The position numbers were made by a program, and so were the translations under genes. Under the pieces are notes generated by a model, which had not been told where the DNA came from, did no database searches, and worked only from the letters and a program-made list of their open reading frames with translations. A stretch of 64,000 bases of DNA from Erwinia sp. (lineage in GTDB: Bacteria; Pseudomonadota; Gammaproteobacteria; Enterobacterales; Enterobacteriaceae). Shown in pieces: positions 37,822 to 49,473 of the stretch. Each line of letters starts with the position of its first letter. Position 1 is the first letter of the stretch. The DNA lies in contig OZ024666.1 of assembly GCA_964016415.1 (NCBI GenBank), forward strand, positions 1 to 64,000, in the 5' to 3' direction.

Positions 37822-39781
37822 ATGCTCTGGTATCGCTTGCGTTTTCCGGTAAAGCTGACATTCGCAATTTTACTTTCCCTTTCGGTGGGGTTTCATTTCA
37901 ATCTGGAAACCCCAAGATGGTCAGTAATGACCGCCTGTATTGTGGCAGGAGGCACCGCATTTGCCGCAGGCGGAGACCCTTTCTCGGGTGCGCTGCGTCA
38001 TCGTGGTATGTTGCGCATCGTTGGTACTATTTTAGGCTGTGTAGCGGCACTGATTATTATTATCGCCACGGTGAGAGCCCCGGTAATTATGTTGTTGTTG
38101 TGCTGTTTATGGGCAGGATTTTGTGTCTGGCTATCTTCACTGATCAAAGTAGAAAATGCCTATGCGCTCGGATTGGCCGGATATACTGCATTAATTATAG
38201 TGGTCAGTGTAGGGCCATCCGGTTCAGTACTGCTGGCTCCTCAGTTTGCAGTCGAGCGCTGCAGCGAAATTGTCATAGGCATTGTCTGTGCTTTGCTTGC
38301 TGATATGCTATTTTCACCACGCTCGATCAAGCAAGATATCGACCGGGTCAGCGATGAACTGCTGGTTAAACAGTATCGCTTGATGCAGTTGTGTATTGCT
38401 CATCAGGATAAAGATGCGGTAGATAAAAGCTGGACTGATCTGGTACGCCACACCATGACGCTGAACAGTATGCGTGGGCATTTACTGATGGAGTCAGGTC
38501 GCTGGCAAAAAGTCGATAAACGATTGCGGGTGATGAATGCGCTCTCGTTGACGATGATCACTCAGGCTGCCGAAACGTTTCTGATGCAGAATAATCAGAA
38601 AGACTATATCCCCTCATGCTTCTATCTCTTTTTCACTAAGCCGGTGGAAACTATTACTGATGTACGTCAACGCATGAAAATACTGCGTCATATTCTGGCA
38701 AAAGCAGGAAGTCGTCAGGCACCTAATACCATTACAAACTGGACGAAAGCCACAACTGAGGCCTTACTACTGTTAAAGGGTGTACACACTAACAGCAGTA
38801 TCAGTCGTGTAGAAGAGGCGGTATTGTCACAGCGTGAACCCGTAGTAAAAATGCGCTCAGCTGAACGACAGCACGCGCTGGTGAATGGCATCAGGACTTT
38901 TGTTGCCACACTGGTAGGTTCTTTACTGTGGCTTTGGACCGGATGGACTTCTGGCAGTGGTGTCATGGTGATGCTTGCGGTGATTACAGCTCTGGCGATG
39001 CGTACGCCTAATCCACTGATGCTGGCAAAAGATTTTCTTTACGGCATGATAATGGCGATACCGATAAGTAGCCTTTATTATATGGTGATTATGCCCGCCA
39101 CACAGCAGAGCATGTTACTGCTGTTACTCTTTAGGGAGTATGGTATTCATTGGTGGCATTTTAATTCAGCGCCGTCAGATGGGTACCCTCGGAGCATTGG
39201 TCGGGACTATCAATGTACTGACGCTCAGTAATCCAATGACATTTCATATCTCTACGTTCATTGATAGTGTTCTTGGTCAGGCAATAGGCTGTTTCCTGGC
39301 ATTGATGGTGATTCTGCTGATCCGTGATACCTCAAAAGCACGCATTGCCAGGACATTGCTCAACCGTTTTATGGTGTCAGCAATCTCGTCATTGACCACC
39401 GACCCTCAGCGCAGGAAACAAAATCATCTGCCTGCGCTTTACCAGCAACTCAATATGTTGCTGAATCTGTTCCCCGAAGATATTGATAAATACAGGGTGG
39501 CTTTATTACTGATTATCGCCCACCAGCGCTTACGGTCGGTCAATATTCCTGCAGATCCTGTGTTATCTGATTTTCATAAGCAGTTGCGCCACACAGCAGG
39601 TGAAATTGCGTATGCGCGGAGCGATAGCCGGCGCAGTTATTATTTTTCTCAATTGTTACAGCAGCTGGATGACTACCAGAAAAAGCTTAGTGAATATCGT
39701 CTTTCAGAAAGTGTTACTGAACCAGTATCCCGCCTGGTGACGATGCTAGGTAAATATCAAAATACCCTGATTCAGGTCTAG
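37822..39781 (+). pseudogene. aaeB: Aromatic carboxylic acid efflux pump AaeB, frameshifted
   Basis: AaeB is an inner-membrane exporter of the FUSC/ArAE family. The first frame (37822-39231) matches E. coli AaeB up to [10 protein letters not shown]; homology continues in the +1 frame from about 39128 ([21 protein letters not shown]) to the normal C-terminus at 39781. Restoring a second CT at CTCT (39127-39130) repairs the frame, so a dinucleotide-repeat loss is likely. It truncates the second membrane domain. With aaeR also broken, the efflux system is probably non-functional. Confidence 0.9.
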
Positions 39782-39896
39782 TTCTCTGGTGAATGATGCA
39801 GAGAAAAAAGGGTTTCAGATGTCGTGAAGTCCAGCTTGTCGCTGGCCGGGTAAATACCCTGTTATCTCTTTCTTTCTAACGTTGCAGGAGAACAAA

Positions 39897-41335
39897 ATGA
39901 GCCTATCGATGTTACAGAGTAATGCGCTTTTTCAGACCGGGTATTTGGTCGATGGAGAGTGGCTAACCGGTAACAGCATTTTGATGTTGAAAATCCGGCA
40001 ACGGGTGAAATCATTGCCAGTGTGACTAAGGCTGGGAAAGCGGAGACAGAAGCAGCGATAGCCGCAGCACAAGCAGCATTTCCTGCATGGAGAAGTAAGA
40101 CTGCTAAAGCGCGCAGCGAGATCCTTTACCGCTGGTATCAGTTGGTGACAGAAAATAAAAGCTGGCTGGCAATGTTAATGACGACCGAGCAAGGCAAACC
40201 GTTGTCTAAGGCGGAAGCCGAAGTGGATTATGCCGCCAGTTTTCTGCAGTGGTTTGCAGAACAGGCCAAGCGAATAAATGGTGAAGTGATACCCCCTGCC
40301 AAATCGGGAGCTTGTATTCTGGCTACCCGGGAGCCTGTTGGCGTTATTGCGGCAATCACTCCGTGGAATTTCCCTATGGCGATGCTCACCCGCAAGTTAG
40401 GACCCGCGCTGGCTGCGGGTTGTACGGCAGTGATTAAACCTGCCAGCAGCACTCCTTTTTGTACGTTTGCACTCCTGGTGCTTGCACAACGTGCCGGGGT
40501 GCCTGATGGGGTTATCAACGCCGTTGCTGGTGATACGCGCGCGATCAGCGAAGCAATAATGTCGAGCACTGTGGTGAGGAAAATCACTTTTACTGGCTCT
40601 ACGAATATCGGTAAGTTATTGATGAGTAATGCCGCTGCCACAATGAAGAAAGTCTCGATGGAGCTGGGTGGTAATGCGCCCTTTATTGTGTTTGATGATG
40701 CAGATATCGATGCGGCGGTGAAAGGCGCGCTGGCCAATAAGTTTCGAAACGCGGGGCAGGTTTGCGTCAGCGCTAATCGGTTTTACATTCATGAGGCAAT
40801 TTATGCGCGGTTTGTCAGGCAACTGACGGCAGCGGTCAGCGCATTAAATGTGGGAAACGGAATGGATGATGGAGTCACCATGGGGCCTCTTATTGATAAA
40901 CTTGAAGAACATATCAGCGATGCAATATCGAAAGGGGCAACAGTACAGACCGGTGGGGCGGCAATACCAGGGAAAGGCTATTTTTGGCAGCCCACGGTGA
41001 TAAGTAATGCCACCGAAGAGATGAAACTCGCTCAGGAAGAAACCTTTGGTCCGGTAGCGGCTTGTTTTCGTTTCAGTGATGAAGATGATGTTATACACCG
41101 GGCGAACAACACCGAATTTGGTCTGGCGGCTTACTTTTATACGCAGAACTTACAGCGTGTTTTTCGCGTAGCTGCTGCACTTGAAAGTGGTATGGTCGGA
41201 ATCAATGAATGCGCAGTATCAACTGAACTGGCGCCATTTGGTGGCGTTAAAGAGTCTGGTGTCGGGCGGGAAGGATCAGTGCTGGGGATGGATGATTATC
41301 TTGAGATTAAGGCACTGCATTTCGGCGGTTTATAA
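39897..41335 (+). pseudogene. Succinate-semialdehyde dehydrogenase-like (GabD family), frameshifted
   Basis: NAD(P)-dependent aldehyde dehydrogenase resembling GabD, which oxidises succinic semialdehyde to succinate. The start at 39897, after CAGGAG, gives SNALFQTGYLVDGEWLTGNS; the rest continues one frame over as FDVENPATGEIIASV and runs to 41335. Adding a T at the TTTT of about 39981-39984 rejoins them. Later landmarks are intact: ITPWNFPMAMLTRKLGPALA, SMELGGNAPF with the general-base Glu and GQVCVSANRF with the nucleophile Cys. An internal ATG at 40022 gives a 437-residue product lacking about 40 residues. Confidence 0.85.
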
Positions 41336-41372
41336 GTCAATTTTTCGATTTCTACTATCAAAAGTAGCAAAT

Positions 41373-41403
41373 AAAAAAGCACTGCGATTGCAGTGCTTTT
41401 TTA
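41373..41403. terminator. Bidirectional terminator between the gabD-like gene and yhcN
   Basis: AAAAAAGCACTGC and GCAGTGCTTTTTT form a strong stem-loop with A and T tracts on both sides, serving the two converging genes. Confidence 0.92.
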
Positions 41404-41411
41404 GTTTAAAA

Positions 41412-41680
41412 TTATTTATAAATCTCAGCGGTCGCATGATAATCACTTTCATTACGTGCTTCAATTATACGGAAAGCCTTAGCACCTTGCTCATCAGCTT
41501 TTTGTGATAGCTGCTGACGAATATCAGAAGGGTCACCATCAATACCGCTTACAGTAACTGTTCCGATTGATTGAAGACTTTCATTTGCAACTTGTTCTTC
41601 TGAAACTAGTTTTGCTGCATTTGCACCAAAAGAAAGAACAGCGGTCAGACCCAGTAAGGCAAGAGTATTTTGATTTTCAT
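41412..41680 (-). pseudogene. yhcN: YhcN/DUF1471 family periplasmic stress protein, frameshifted
   Basis: Small periplasmic protein of the YhcN/BhsA family. The minus-strand start MKIK (41680, after GAGGA) is followed within 12 codons by a stop, but the next frame reads LALLGLTAVLSFGANA (signal peptide), then SIGTVTVSGIDGDPSDIRQQ and ends ARNESDYHATAEIYK, matching E. coli YhcN. One extra A in the AAAA run (41668-41671 on this strand) restores the full protein of about 89 residues. Neighbours agree: yhcN lies between aae and argR in E. coli. Error or recent mutation. Confidence 0.85.
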
Positions 41681-42054
41681 GATGTAATCCTCATTTTTAA
41701 ATTTGATTCTTTTCTTTGCTTCAGTGAAAACAGCATAGCACTAATAACTGATAAAATTAATAGCGTGATAATAATTATTAGTTGTTATATTGAGTATTTT
41801 TGATGAATTATTATAGCTTTTAGTTAAAACCAAATGAGGTTTCTGAAAATACTCTCGATTTTACAAGCAGATAAGTAGCTTTAACGCTTTGTGCGCTTTT
41901 TCAGAGGGCAGTTTTGCAAACTTTTGTATCTTCATTCGGAGGGAGTTACATCCGGTGAAATAAGAGTGGTACAATCCGCTCCCGGATTAGTGGATCTTAT
42001 CCGGGAGTTGAAAACAGTAGTAAGATGAATGATTGAACAGAGTAATTAGTGAAT
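41681..42054. other. yhcN-argR intergenic region with a hairpin
   Basis: AT-rich, no gene. It should hold the yhcN promoter (near 41700-41800) and the end of the argR transcript. A perfect 9-base stem (CTCCCGGAT/ATCCGGGAG, 41979-42008) lies 47 bases beyond the argR stop but lacks a T tract. Confidence 0.6.
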
Positions 42055-42917
<863 letters not shown>

Positions 42918-43856
42918 ATGAAAGTTGCAGTTCTTGGTGCCGCAGGCGGTATTGGTCAGGCCCTTGCTCTTTTACTGAAAAACCAATTACCGGAGGGGGC
43001 AGAACTTTCATTGTATGATATTTCGCCTGTTACACCTGGTGTTGCAGTCGATCTCAGTCATATCCCTACTAATGTCACGATCACGGGCTTTTCGGGTACG
43101 GATGCTGAACCTGCATTATCCGGTGCTGATATCGTTTTGATCTCGGCGGGTGTAGCCCGTAAACCCGGAATGGATCGTGCTGATCTGTTTAAAGTTAATG
43201 CTGGTATTATACAAAATCTGATTAAACAGGTTGCCATTGCATGCCCTGCTGCGCTGATTGGCATCATCACTAACCCTGTCAATACACTGGTGCCTGTTGC
43301 GGCGGCAGAGCTGCAACGAGCTGGTGTCTATGACAGGAATCGCCTGTTCGGTATTACCACGCTGGACACACTCCGTGCAGCAACGTTTGTTGCTCAGATG
43401 AAAAAGTGTAATCCGGCTGAGGTAACCGTACCTGTTGTGGGCGGGCATTCAGGTGTGACCATCTTACCTCTGCTTTCGCAAATTCCTGGTATTTCCTTTT
43501 CTGAGGATGATGTTATTGCATTAACACACCGTATTCAGAATGCCGGAACTGAAGTGGTCGAGGCCAAAGCTGGCGGTGGATCGGCAACCCTGGCGATGGG
43601 GGAAGCGGCGGCGCGTTTTGGATTGTCACTGGTGCGGGCGTTGCAAGGCGATGAGCCTGTACTCGAATATGCCTATGTCGAGGGAGATGGCACTTACGCA
43701 CGCTTTTTCTCGCAACCTGTGATGGTTGGTAAGCAAGGTATTATCAGAACACTTCCTTTGGGAGAATTAAGTGTGTTCGAAGGGCACGCTCTACAAGAGA
43801 TGTTACCGACGCTAGAGCAGGATATTGTATTAGGTGAGAATTATACAGCTAACTAG
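42918..43856 (+). CDS. mdh: Malate dehydrogenase
   Basis: NAD-dependent malate dehydrogenase of the TCA cycle (312 residues). It has the NAD-binding motif [18 protein letters not shown] (about 3-20), the substrate Arg motif [13 protein letters not shown], and the catalytic region [17 protein letters not shown] followed by VPVVGGHSG with the active-site His. ATG at 42918 follows CAGGAG and matches E. coli; the frame is open 8 codons further up without homology. Confidence 0.98.
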   Translation: MKVAVLGAAGGIGQALALLLKNQLPEGAELSLYDISPVTPGVAVDLSHIPTNVTITGFSGTDAEPALSGADIVLISAGVARKPGMDRADLFKVNAGIIQNLIKQVAIACPAALIGIITNPVNTLVPVAAAELQRAGVYDRNRLFGITTLDTLRAATFVAQMKKCNPAEVTVPVVGGHSGVTILPLLSQIPGISFSEDDVIALTHRIQNAGTEVVEAKAGGGSATLAMGEAAARFGLSLVRALQGDEPVLEYAYVEGDGTYARFFSQPVMVGKQGIIRTLPLGELSVFEGHALQEMLPTLEQDIVLGENYTAN

Positions 43857-43874
43857 TTAAAATACAATATTTTT

Positions 43875-43899
43875 CAGGCCAGCAGTGAGAGCTGGCCTG
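43875..43899. terminator. Terminator between mdh and degS
   Basis: A perfect 9-base stem CAGGCCAGC/GCTGGCCTG with T-rich flanks on both strands, placed between the convergent mdh and degS stops. Confidence 0.8.
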
Positions 43900-43906
43900 C
43901 TTATTG

Positions 43907-44980
43907 TTACTCACTGTTGGAATTAACGCCAGGATACTCCTGAACAGTTATTGGCAAAGTTAACTTTTGATTTGCACGTAACAATGTGACGTCAATCACT
44001 GTGCCCGGCCGTATTTCGGCAACCTGATCCATGGTTTCCCGGGCGGAGACAGCGGGTTTATTATTCACTGAAAGGATTACATCGTTTGCCTGAACCTCAG
44101 CCCGTGCCGCGGGGCCGTCAGGGGAGACGTGAGTAACGGTGATCCCTTGAGTATGGCCCAGCGTGTTAGCCTGTTCGGTGAACTGGGGAATTTCCCGTCC
44201 GGTAATGCCGATGAATCCTCTGATCACTCGGCCATCACGAATCAACTTATTCATAATCTTCACAGCTAACTCTGTCGGAATAGCAAAGCCAATTCCTTCT
44301 GGCGTTTCCCCGTCATTACTTTTGTCGAATGACAGGGTATTAATACCCATCAATTCCCCAAGAGAGTTAATTAATGCACCGCCTGAATTACCTTTGTTGA
44401 TAGAGGCATCTGTCTGTAAAAAATTTTGATAACGGGAAGGACTCAGACCGACTCTGCCGGTGGCACTGATGATTCCCTGGGTGACGGTCTGCCCGATATT
44501 GTAAGGATTACCAATCGCCATCACCAGATCGCCGATATGGGCGATGCGTTTGCTGTTGATTGGAATTGAAGGAAGATTCGGTAAGGTAATTTTTAGTACA
44601 GCAAGGTCTGTCAGGGTATCTGAACCTACCAGCATAGCTTCTGAAATTCGGCCATCCTGGAGGGCAACGATGATCTGGTCAGCGTTATTAACGACGTGTT
44701 TATTGGTTAAAATATAACCCCGGTTATCCATAATCACCCCGGATGCCAGAGTACGTATACCGAGATTTTCTGTAGATGCATCGGTGCTGCGATTGTAAAC
44801 ATTGACCACGGCGGGTGCTGCCCGGCGCACCGCGTCGTTATAACTGACAGGCGGCATTGAACTTCCTGAATCATCATGGGAGAGCATCTTATTGTTCATG
44901 CGTAAGGCAGGTAAGCACACCAGCAGGATTGCTGCTACCAGCAGACCAATAATCGCCGCACGAAAGAGTTTAGAAAGCAT
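43907..44980 (-). CDS. degS: Site-1 envelope-stress protease DegS
   Basis: Inner-membrane-anchored serine protease (357 residues) that cuts RseA when its PDZ domain senses misfolded porin C-termini, starting the sigma-E response. It has a membrane helix (about 8-26), a trypsin-like domain with His95, Asp125 and Ser199 (KGNSGGAL), and a single PDZ domain (about 255-345). The single PDZ and anchor separate it from DegP and DegQ. Start chosen at MLSKLFRAA, as in E. coli. The degQ gene, normally directly upstream, is absent here. Confidence 0.95.
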   Translation of the reverse strand: MLSKLFRAAIIGLLVAAILLVCLPALRMNNKMLSHDDSGSSMPPVSYNDAVRRAAPAVVNVYNRSTDASTENLGIRTLASGVIMDNRGYILTNKHVVNNADQIIVALQDGRISEAMLVGSDTLTDLAVLKITLPNLPSIPINSKRIAHIGDLVMAIGNPYNIGQTVTQGIISATGRVGLSPSRYQNFLQTDASINKGNSGGALINSLGELMGINTLSFDKSNDGETPEGIGFAIPTELAVKIMNKLIRDGRVIRGFIGITGREIPQFTEQANTLGHTQGITVTHVSPDGPAARAEVQANDVILSVNNKPAVSARETMDQVAEIRPGTVIDVTLLRANQKLTLPITVQEYPGVNSNSE

Positions 44981-45088
44981 GTTTATTTTCTGAGCTATGG
45001 ATAGACCCGGACAGGATAGCACGAGTCAGGCAGAGAGACAGGCTCTCTGCCAATTGTAAGCGTTTATTTATCACTCAGAGACTGAAAA

Positions 45089-45499
45089 TCAGTTTTTTTC
45101 GGCTTTTGCATTCTCGCCACGCAATAATCCCGTTGCGCTATCCGGGTAATCGCGCGGCATCTCTATTTGCTGCGGCTCTGTTTCATGAGGATTTCTTTCT
45201 GGTGATTGTAATGCGAATGGATTATCTTCACCGGACATGCCAGGGAGTAATTCACTCGCTCCTTTTGCCATATGTTGATACAGTTGACGATAGTCGTGCG
45301 CCATGGTGTCCAGCATCTCGGCACTTTTTGCAAAATGCTGATTTACCTCATTGCGATGGTCAGCAAGTTCAGATTTGGTTTTTTCCAGCTCATATTGCAA
45401 GCTTCGTTGTTCACGTAGTTTCCTGTTGCCATAACGCATAGCCAGCGCGCCGATGACCACCCCAATAATGAATCCTATAAGCGCATATTCCCAGGTCAT
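45089..45499 (-). CDS. zapG: Z-ring-associated protein ZapG (YhcB)
   Basis: Small inner-membrane protein (136 residues) with one N-terminal helix (about 4-22), a cytoplasmic coiled coil (about 30-70, LREQRSLQYELEKTKSELAD) and a low-complexity tail. It matches E. coli YhcB/ZapG, which links cell division, elongation and envelope synthesis. It is divergent from zapE, the E. coli arrangement. Confidence 0.94.
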   Translation of the reverse strand: MTWEYALIGFIIGVVIGALAMRYGNRKLREQRSLQYELEKTKSELADHRNEVNQHFAKSAEMLDTMAHDYRQLYQHMAKGASELLPGMSGEDNPFALQSPERNPHETEPQQIEMPRDYPDSATGLLRGENAKAEKN

Positions 45500-45707
45500 A
45501 ATGCTGACTCCTGTTGTGTTCTTCTGTCACTAAAATCACATCGTTAAATGTCCGTACGGTTACCGTCACTATAACCGCTTATCTCACAGAAGTGGAACCC
45601 TGTAGTGATATTGCTTAATCTGAAAATGTCCTTGTCAGCGTTCCGAACGATTTTACCGAACAATTTTTGTGCGCCAGCTTTACCGCCCTGATAACAGGAG
45701 AGTCATC

Positions 45708-46805
45708 ATGTCACCACTGGAGCATTATCGGCAGTGTTGTAGCCGACAACAATGTCAGCCCGATGCCGAGCAATTGGCAGTAATAACCGCACTGGATGCT
45801 ATCTATCAGCAGATTATCAGCAGCACTATTGAGGCCAGCCGATGGCACGCGTTTTTTAGCCGGAAAGTGATACGCAAACCGCAGACTCAGATCAAAGGGC
45901 TCTATCTCTGGGGGGGCGTGGGAAGGGGTAAGACATGGCTAATGGATATGTTTTATCACGCATTACCCGGAGAGAGAAAATTACGTATTCACTTTCATCG
46001 TTTCATGTTGCGTGTGCACGATGAACTCAGAGACCTTGAGGGGCAACGCGATCCATTGGCAGTGATTGCCAAAAAAATCAAATCGGAAGCAGATGTCCTC
46101 TGTTTTGATGAGTTTTTTGTCACCGATATAGCTGATGCAATGCTGCTGGGTACGCTGCTGGAAATATTATTTTCTGAAGGGGTGACATTGATTGCAACTT
46201 CGAATATCAAGCCTGAAAATCTTTACCATAATGGCTTGCAACGGACGCGTTTTTTAACTGCTATCGCACTACTCACCACCCACTGCCATATCATGCAACT
46301 CAATGGTGAGACAGATTATCGTCAGCGTTCTACCTCAATAGTATCCGGTTGGGTGGTTGTGGGGGCCGGGCTGAGAGAACAACAGCTTGCCACAGATTAT
46401 CTGGCACTCAGTGGCAATATCCCTCTGTGTGAGGAGATACTTGAGATAAATCACCGCTCTTTGTTGGTGATGGGGCGGAGTGAAGGGGTGGTTGCGATCA
46501 GTTTTAACCACTTATGTGGTGAAGGTCGTAGCCAGAATGATTATATTCGCCTGTCGGCACAGTACCATCATGTATTGTTGTTTGATGTTCCGGTGCTGAC
46601 GGCCAGCGATGAAGAAGCTGCCCGACGTTTTCTGGCTCTGGTTGATGAATTTTATGAAAGAAGGGTTAAGCTGGTGGTTTATGCATCAGCAGAAATGAGG
46701 TCACTCTATCAGGGTGAAAAACTACGTTTTGAGTATCAACGTTGTTTGTCGAGGCTGACAGAGATGCAAAGTGCTGAGTACCAGAATACCCCTCACCAGC
46801 CATAA
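45708..46805 (+). CDS. zapE: Cell division ATPase ZapE
   Basis: AFG1-like P-loop ATPase (365 residues) that associates with the Z ring under low oxygen or stress. Walker A is GGVGRGKTW (about 68-76), Walker B DVLCFDEFFVTDIADAM, and the sensor region ATSNIKPENLYHNGLQR. ATG at 45708 after ACAGGAGAG matches the usual start; a frame 13 codons longer lacks homology. The sequence diverges from E. coli more than its neighbours do in the C-terminal half, but the ATPase motifs are intact. Confidence 0.93.
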   Translation: MSPLEHYRQCCSRQQCQPDAEQLAVITALDAIYQQIISSTIEASRWHAFFSRKVIRKPQTQIKGLYLWGGVGRGKTWLMDMFYHALPGERKLRIHFHRFMLRVHDELRDLEGQRDPLAVIAKKIKSEADVLCFDEFFVTDIADAMLLGTLLEILFSEGVTLIATSNIKPENLYHNGLQRTRFLTAIALLTTHCHIMQLNGETDYRQRSTSIVSGWVVVGAGLREQQLATDYLALSGNIPLCEEILEINHRSLLVMGRSEGVVAISFNHLCGEGRSQNDYIRLSAQYHHVLLFDVPVLTASDEEAARRFLALVDEFYERRVKLVVYASAEMRSLYQGEKLRFEYQRCLSRLTEMQSAEYQNTPHQP

Positions 46806-47123
46806 GTAGACGGGAATGGGGTTGCTGCAGTGGGTTTGCAGGAGCTAAGAGGCAGCTGATTTATCTTAAATCGCAGGTGCAGTGGAGAGTAGATTGCCAA
46901 AATGGCAGGTATTTTGTGAAAAAGAGGTCGCGCTTTGCCGATGACTTCTCTATAATCTTGCGACCCCACGTTACGGCAAAGGTTTTTTCCCAAAACTCTT
47001 TGCGTTCCGGTAACGCTATCCGAAGGGGTGGCTTGCTGGTCAAGATGGTCGTGTGAGCCTCAACCGTTTATTCAGGCGTTTGGGATTCCACCAACGTGTA
47101 ACTTAATTTGGGTAAGCTTTTAG
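46806..47123 (+). other. zapE-rplM intergenic region / rplM leader
   Basis: No gene. A consensus -10 TATAAT at 46951-46956 points to the rplM-rpsI promoter, leaving an untranslated leader of about 160 bases. In E. coli this leader is the target of L13 autoregulation, which is assumed here. The -35 is not a clear match. Confidence 0.6.
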
Positions 47124-47960
<837 letters not shown>

Positions 47961-47991
47961 TTTTCCTGCTCAGGCAGTGTCAATTATCACT

Positions 47992-48019
47992 ACCCGGTGT
48001 ATTCACACCGGGTTTTTTT
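47992..48019 (+). terminator. Terminator of rplM-rpsI
   Basis: ACCCGGTGT/ACACCGGGT stem with a 4-base loop and seven T residues, 32 bases after the rpsI stop. Confidence 0.93.
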
Positions 48020-48179
48020 GTTTAGTACAAAAAATAATTATCTCTTCTGTTTTCCTGCCAAAACCAGACTAACACCCGCACAAATGGTGTAATTTCTGAT
48101 AGACTGTAGGGTAATTATCGTCGATTAGCGGCACATTGATGATGGATATTCGTTCAGATGCAGCGTGTGCTAATGGTTC

Positions 48180-48196
48180 TCTGTCTGACAGACAGA
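48180..48196. repeat. Short palindrome upstream of sspA
   Basis: TCTGTCTG-A-CAGACAGA is a perfect inverted repeat with 8-base arms and a single central base, 60 bases before the sspA start; a related half (CTCTGTCTGTG) recurs near 48211. It may be an operator or leader hairpin; no known factor is assigned. Confidence 0.5.
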
Positions 48197-48255
48197 CCGG
48201 TTGAGGATTTCTCTCTGTCTGTGCAGTCACTTTCTGAATAAACGTGGAGGTTTAC

Positions 48256-48897
48256 ATGGCTGTCGCTGCCAACAAACGTTCGGTAATGACGCTGTTTTCT
48301 GGTCCAACTGATATCTTTAGCCATCAGGTGCGTATCGTGCTGGCAGAAAAAGGTGTCGGAGTTGAGATAGAACAGGTCGAAATGGATAACCTGCCGCAGG
48401 ATCTTATCGATCTCAACCCCTACCGGACAATACCTACTCTGGTGGATCGCGAGCTGACACTCTACGAATCCCGCATCATCATGGAGTACCTTGATGAGCG
48501 CTTTCCTCATCCACCATTAATGCCAGTGTATCCGGTGGCTCGTGGTGAAAGCCGCCTGATGATGCATCGTATCGAGCAGGACTGGTACAGCCTGATGTAT
48601 AAAATTCAGGATGGATCTGCCACCGAAGCCGAAGCCGCTGCGAAACAACTGCGTGAGGAGTTGCTGGCGATTGCACCGTTATTCAATCGCACGCCTTTCT
48701 TTCTCAGTGATGAATTCAGTCTGGTTGATTGCTACCTGGCCCCTTTACTGTGGCGTTTACCGTTGCTGGGCATTGAATTGAGTGGCAGTGGTTCTAAAGA
48801 GCTGAAAGGGTATATGACACGTGTTTTTGAACGGGACTCTTTTCTTGCCTCACTCACTGAAGCAGAACGTGAAATTCGTTTGCATTTACGGGGCTGA
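48256..48897 (+). CDS. sspA: Stringent starvation protein A
   Basis: RNA polymerase-associated GST-fold protein (213 residues) that lowers H-NS and supports stationary-phase acid tolerance and phage P1 late transcription. It has an N-terminal thioredoxin-like half (VMTLFSGPTDIFSHQVRIVL) and a helical C-terminal half with the conserved surface around YLDERFPHPPLMPVYPVARG. ATG at 48256 after GGAGG is preferred to the ATG-less upstream extension. First gene of sspAB. Confidence 0.97.
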   Translation: MAVAANKRSVMTLFSGPTDIFSHQVRIVLAEKGVGVEIEQVEMDNLPQDLIDLNPYRTIPTLVDRELTLYESRIIMEYLDERFPHPPLMPVYPVARGESRLMMHRIEQDWYSLMYKIQDGSATEAEAAAKQLREELLAIAPLFNRTPFFLSDEFSLVDCYLAPLLWRLPLLGIELSGSGSKELKGYMTRVFERDSFLASLTEAEREIRLHLRG

Positions 48898-48902
48898 TAG
48901 TC

Positions 48903-49397
48903 ATGGAAAGCATGTCACTCACCGCACGTCGTCCGTATTTATTGCGGGCATTTTATGACTGGCTGCTCGACAATAATCTGACACCACATCTGGTTGTTGA
49001 TGTCCATTTCCCTGGGGTAATGGTGCCACTGGAGTACGCCCGTGATGGACAGATTGTATTAAATATTGCTCCCAGGGCTGTGGGTAATCTGGCGCTGGGT
49101 AATGATGACGTGACTTTCAATGCCCGTTTTGGTGGTATTCCGCGTCAGGTAACTGTACCTATGCCAGCGGTGCTGGCAATCTATGCTCGTGAGAATGGAG
49201 CAGGTACTCTTTTTGAACCTGAAGAAGCTTATGAGGGTGCTGATAAAGATGATCAGTTATTCTCAGAGGATGCTCACCCCACTCCGATGTCAGTTATCGA
49301 TGGTGATTTACCGGATGAGGAATCACCGGAGGGAGGTGATCCTGATGATTCCCCTCCCCCTAAAGGTCGAAGACCCTCTTTACGGGTGGTTAAATAA
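48903..49397 (+). CDS. sspB: ClpXP adaptor SspB
   Basis: Adaptor (164 residues) that delivers ssrA-tagged proteins and RseA fragments to ClpXP. A folded N-terminal dimer domain (about 5-112, PYLLRAFYDWLLDNNLTPHL) binds ssrA tags. An acidic, Pro-rich linker then leads to the ClpX-docking tail SLRVVK at the C-terminus, fully conserved. It follows sspA by 5 bases. Confidence 0.97.
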   Translation: MESMSLTARRPYLLRAFYDWLLDNNLTPHLVVDVHFPGVMVPLEYARDGQIVLNIAPRAVGNLALGNDDVTFNARFGGIPRQVTVPMPAVLAIYARENGAGTLFEPEEAYEGADKDDQLFSEDAHPTPMSVIDGDLPDEESPEGGDPDDSPPPKGRRPSLRVVK

Positions 49398-49425
49398 AAA
49401 AACCGGTCATCAGACCGGTTTTTTT
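49396..49425. terminator. Bidirectional terminator between sspB and the diflavin reductase gene
   Basis: AAAAAAACCGGTC/GACCGGTTTTTTT with a 4-base loop, T tracts on both strands, between two convergent genes. Confidence 0.93.
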
Positions 49426-49473
49426 ATTTAACAGCGTAGGTGTAAAAGGGCTTGCACAGCCCTTTCTCGCGTA

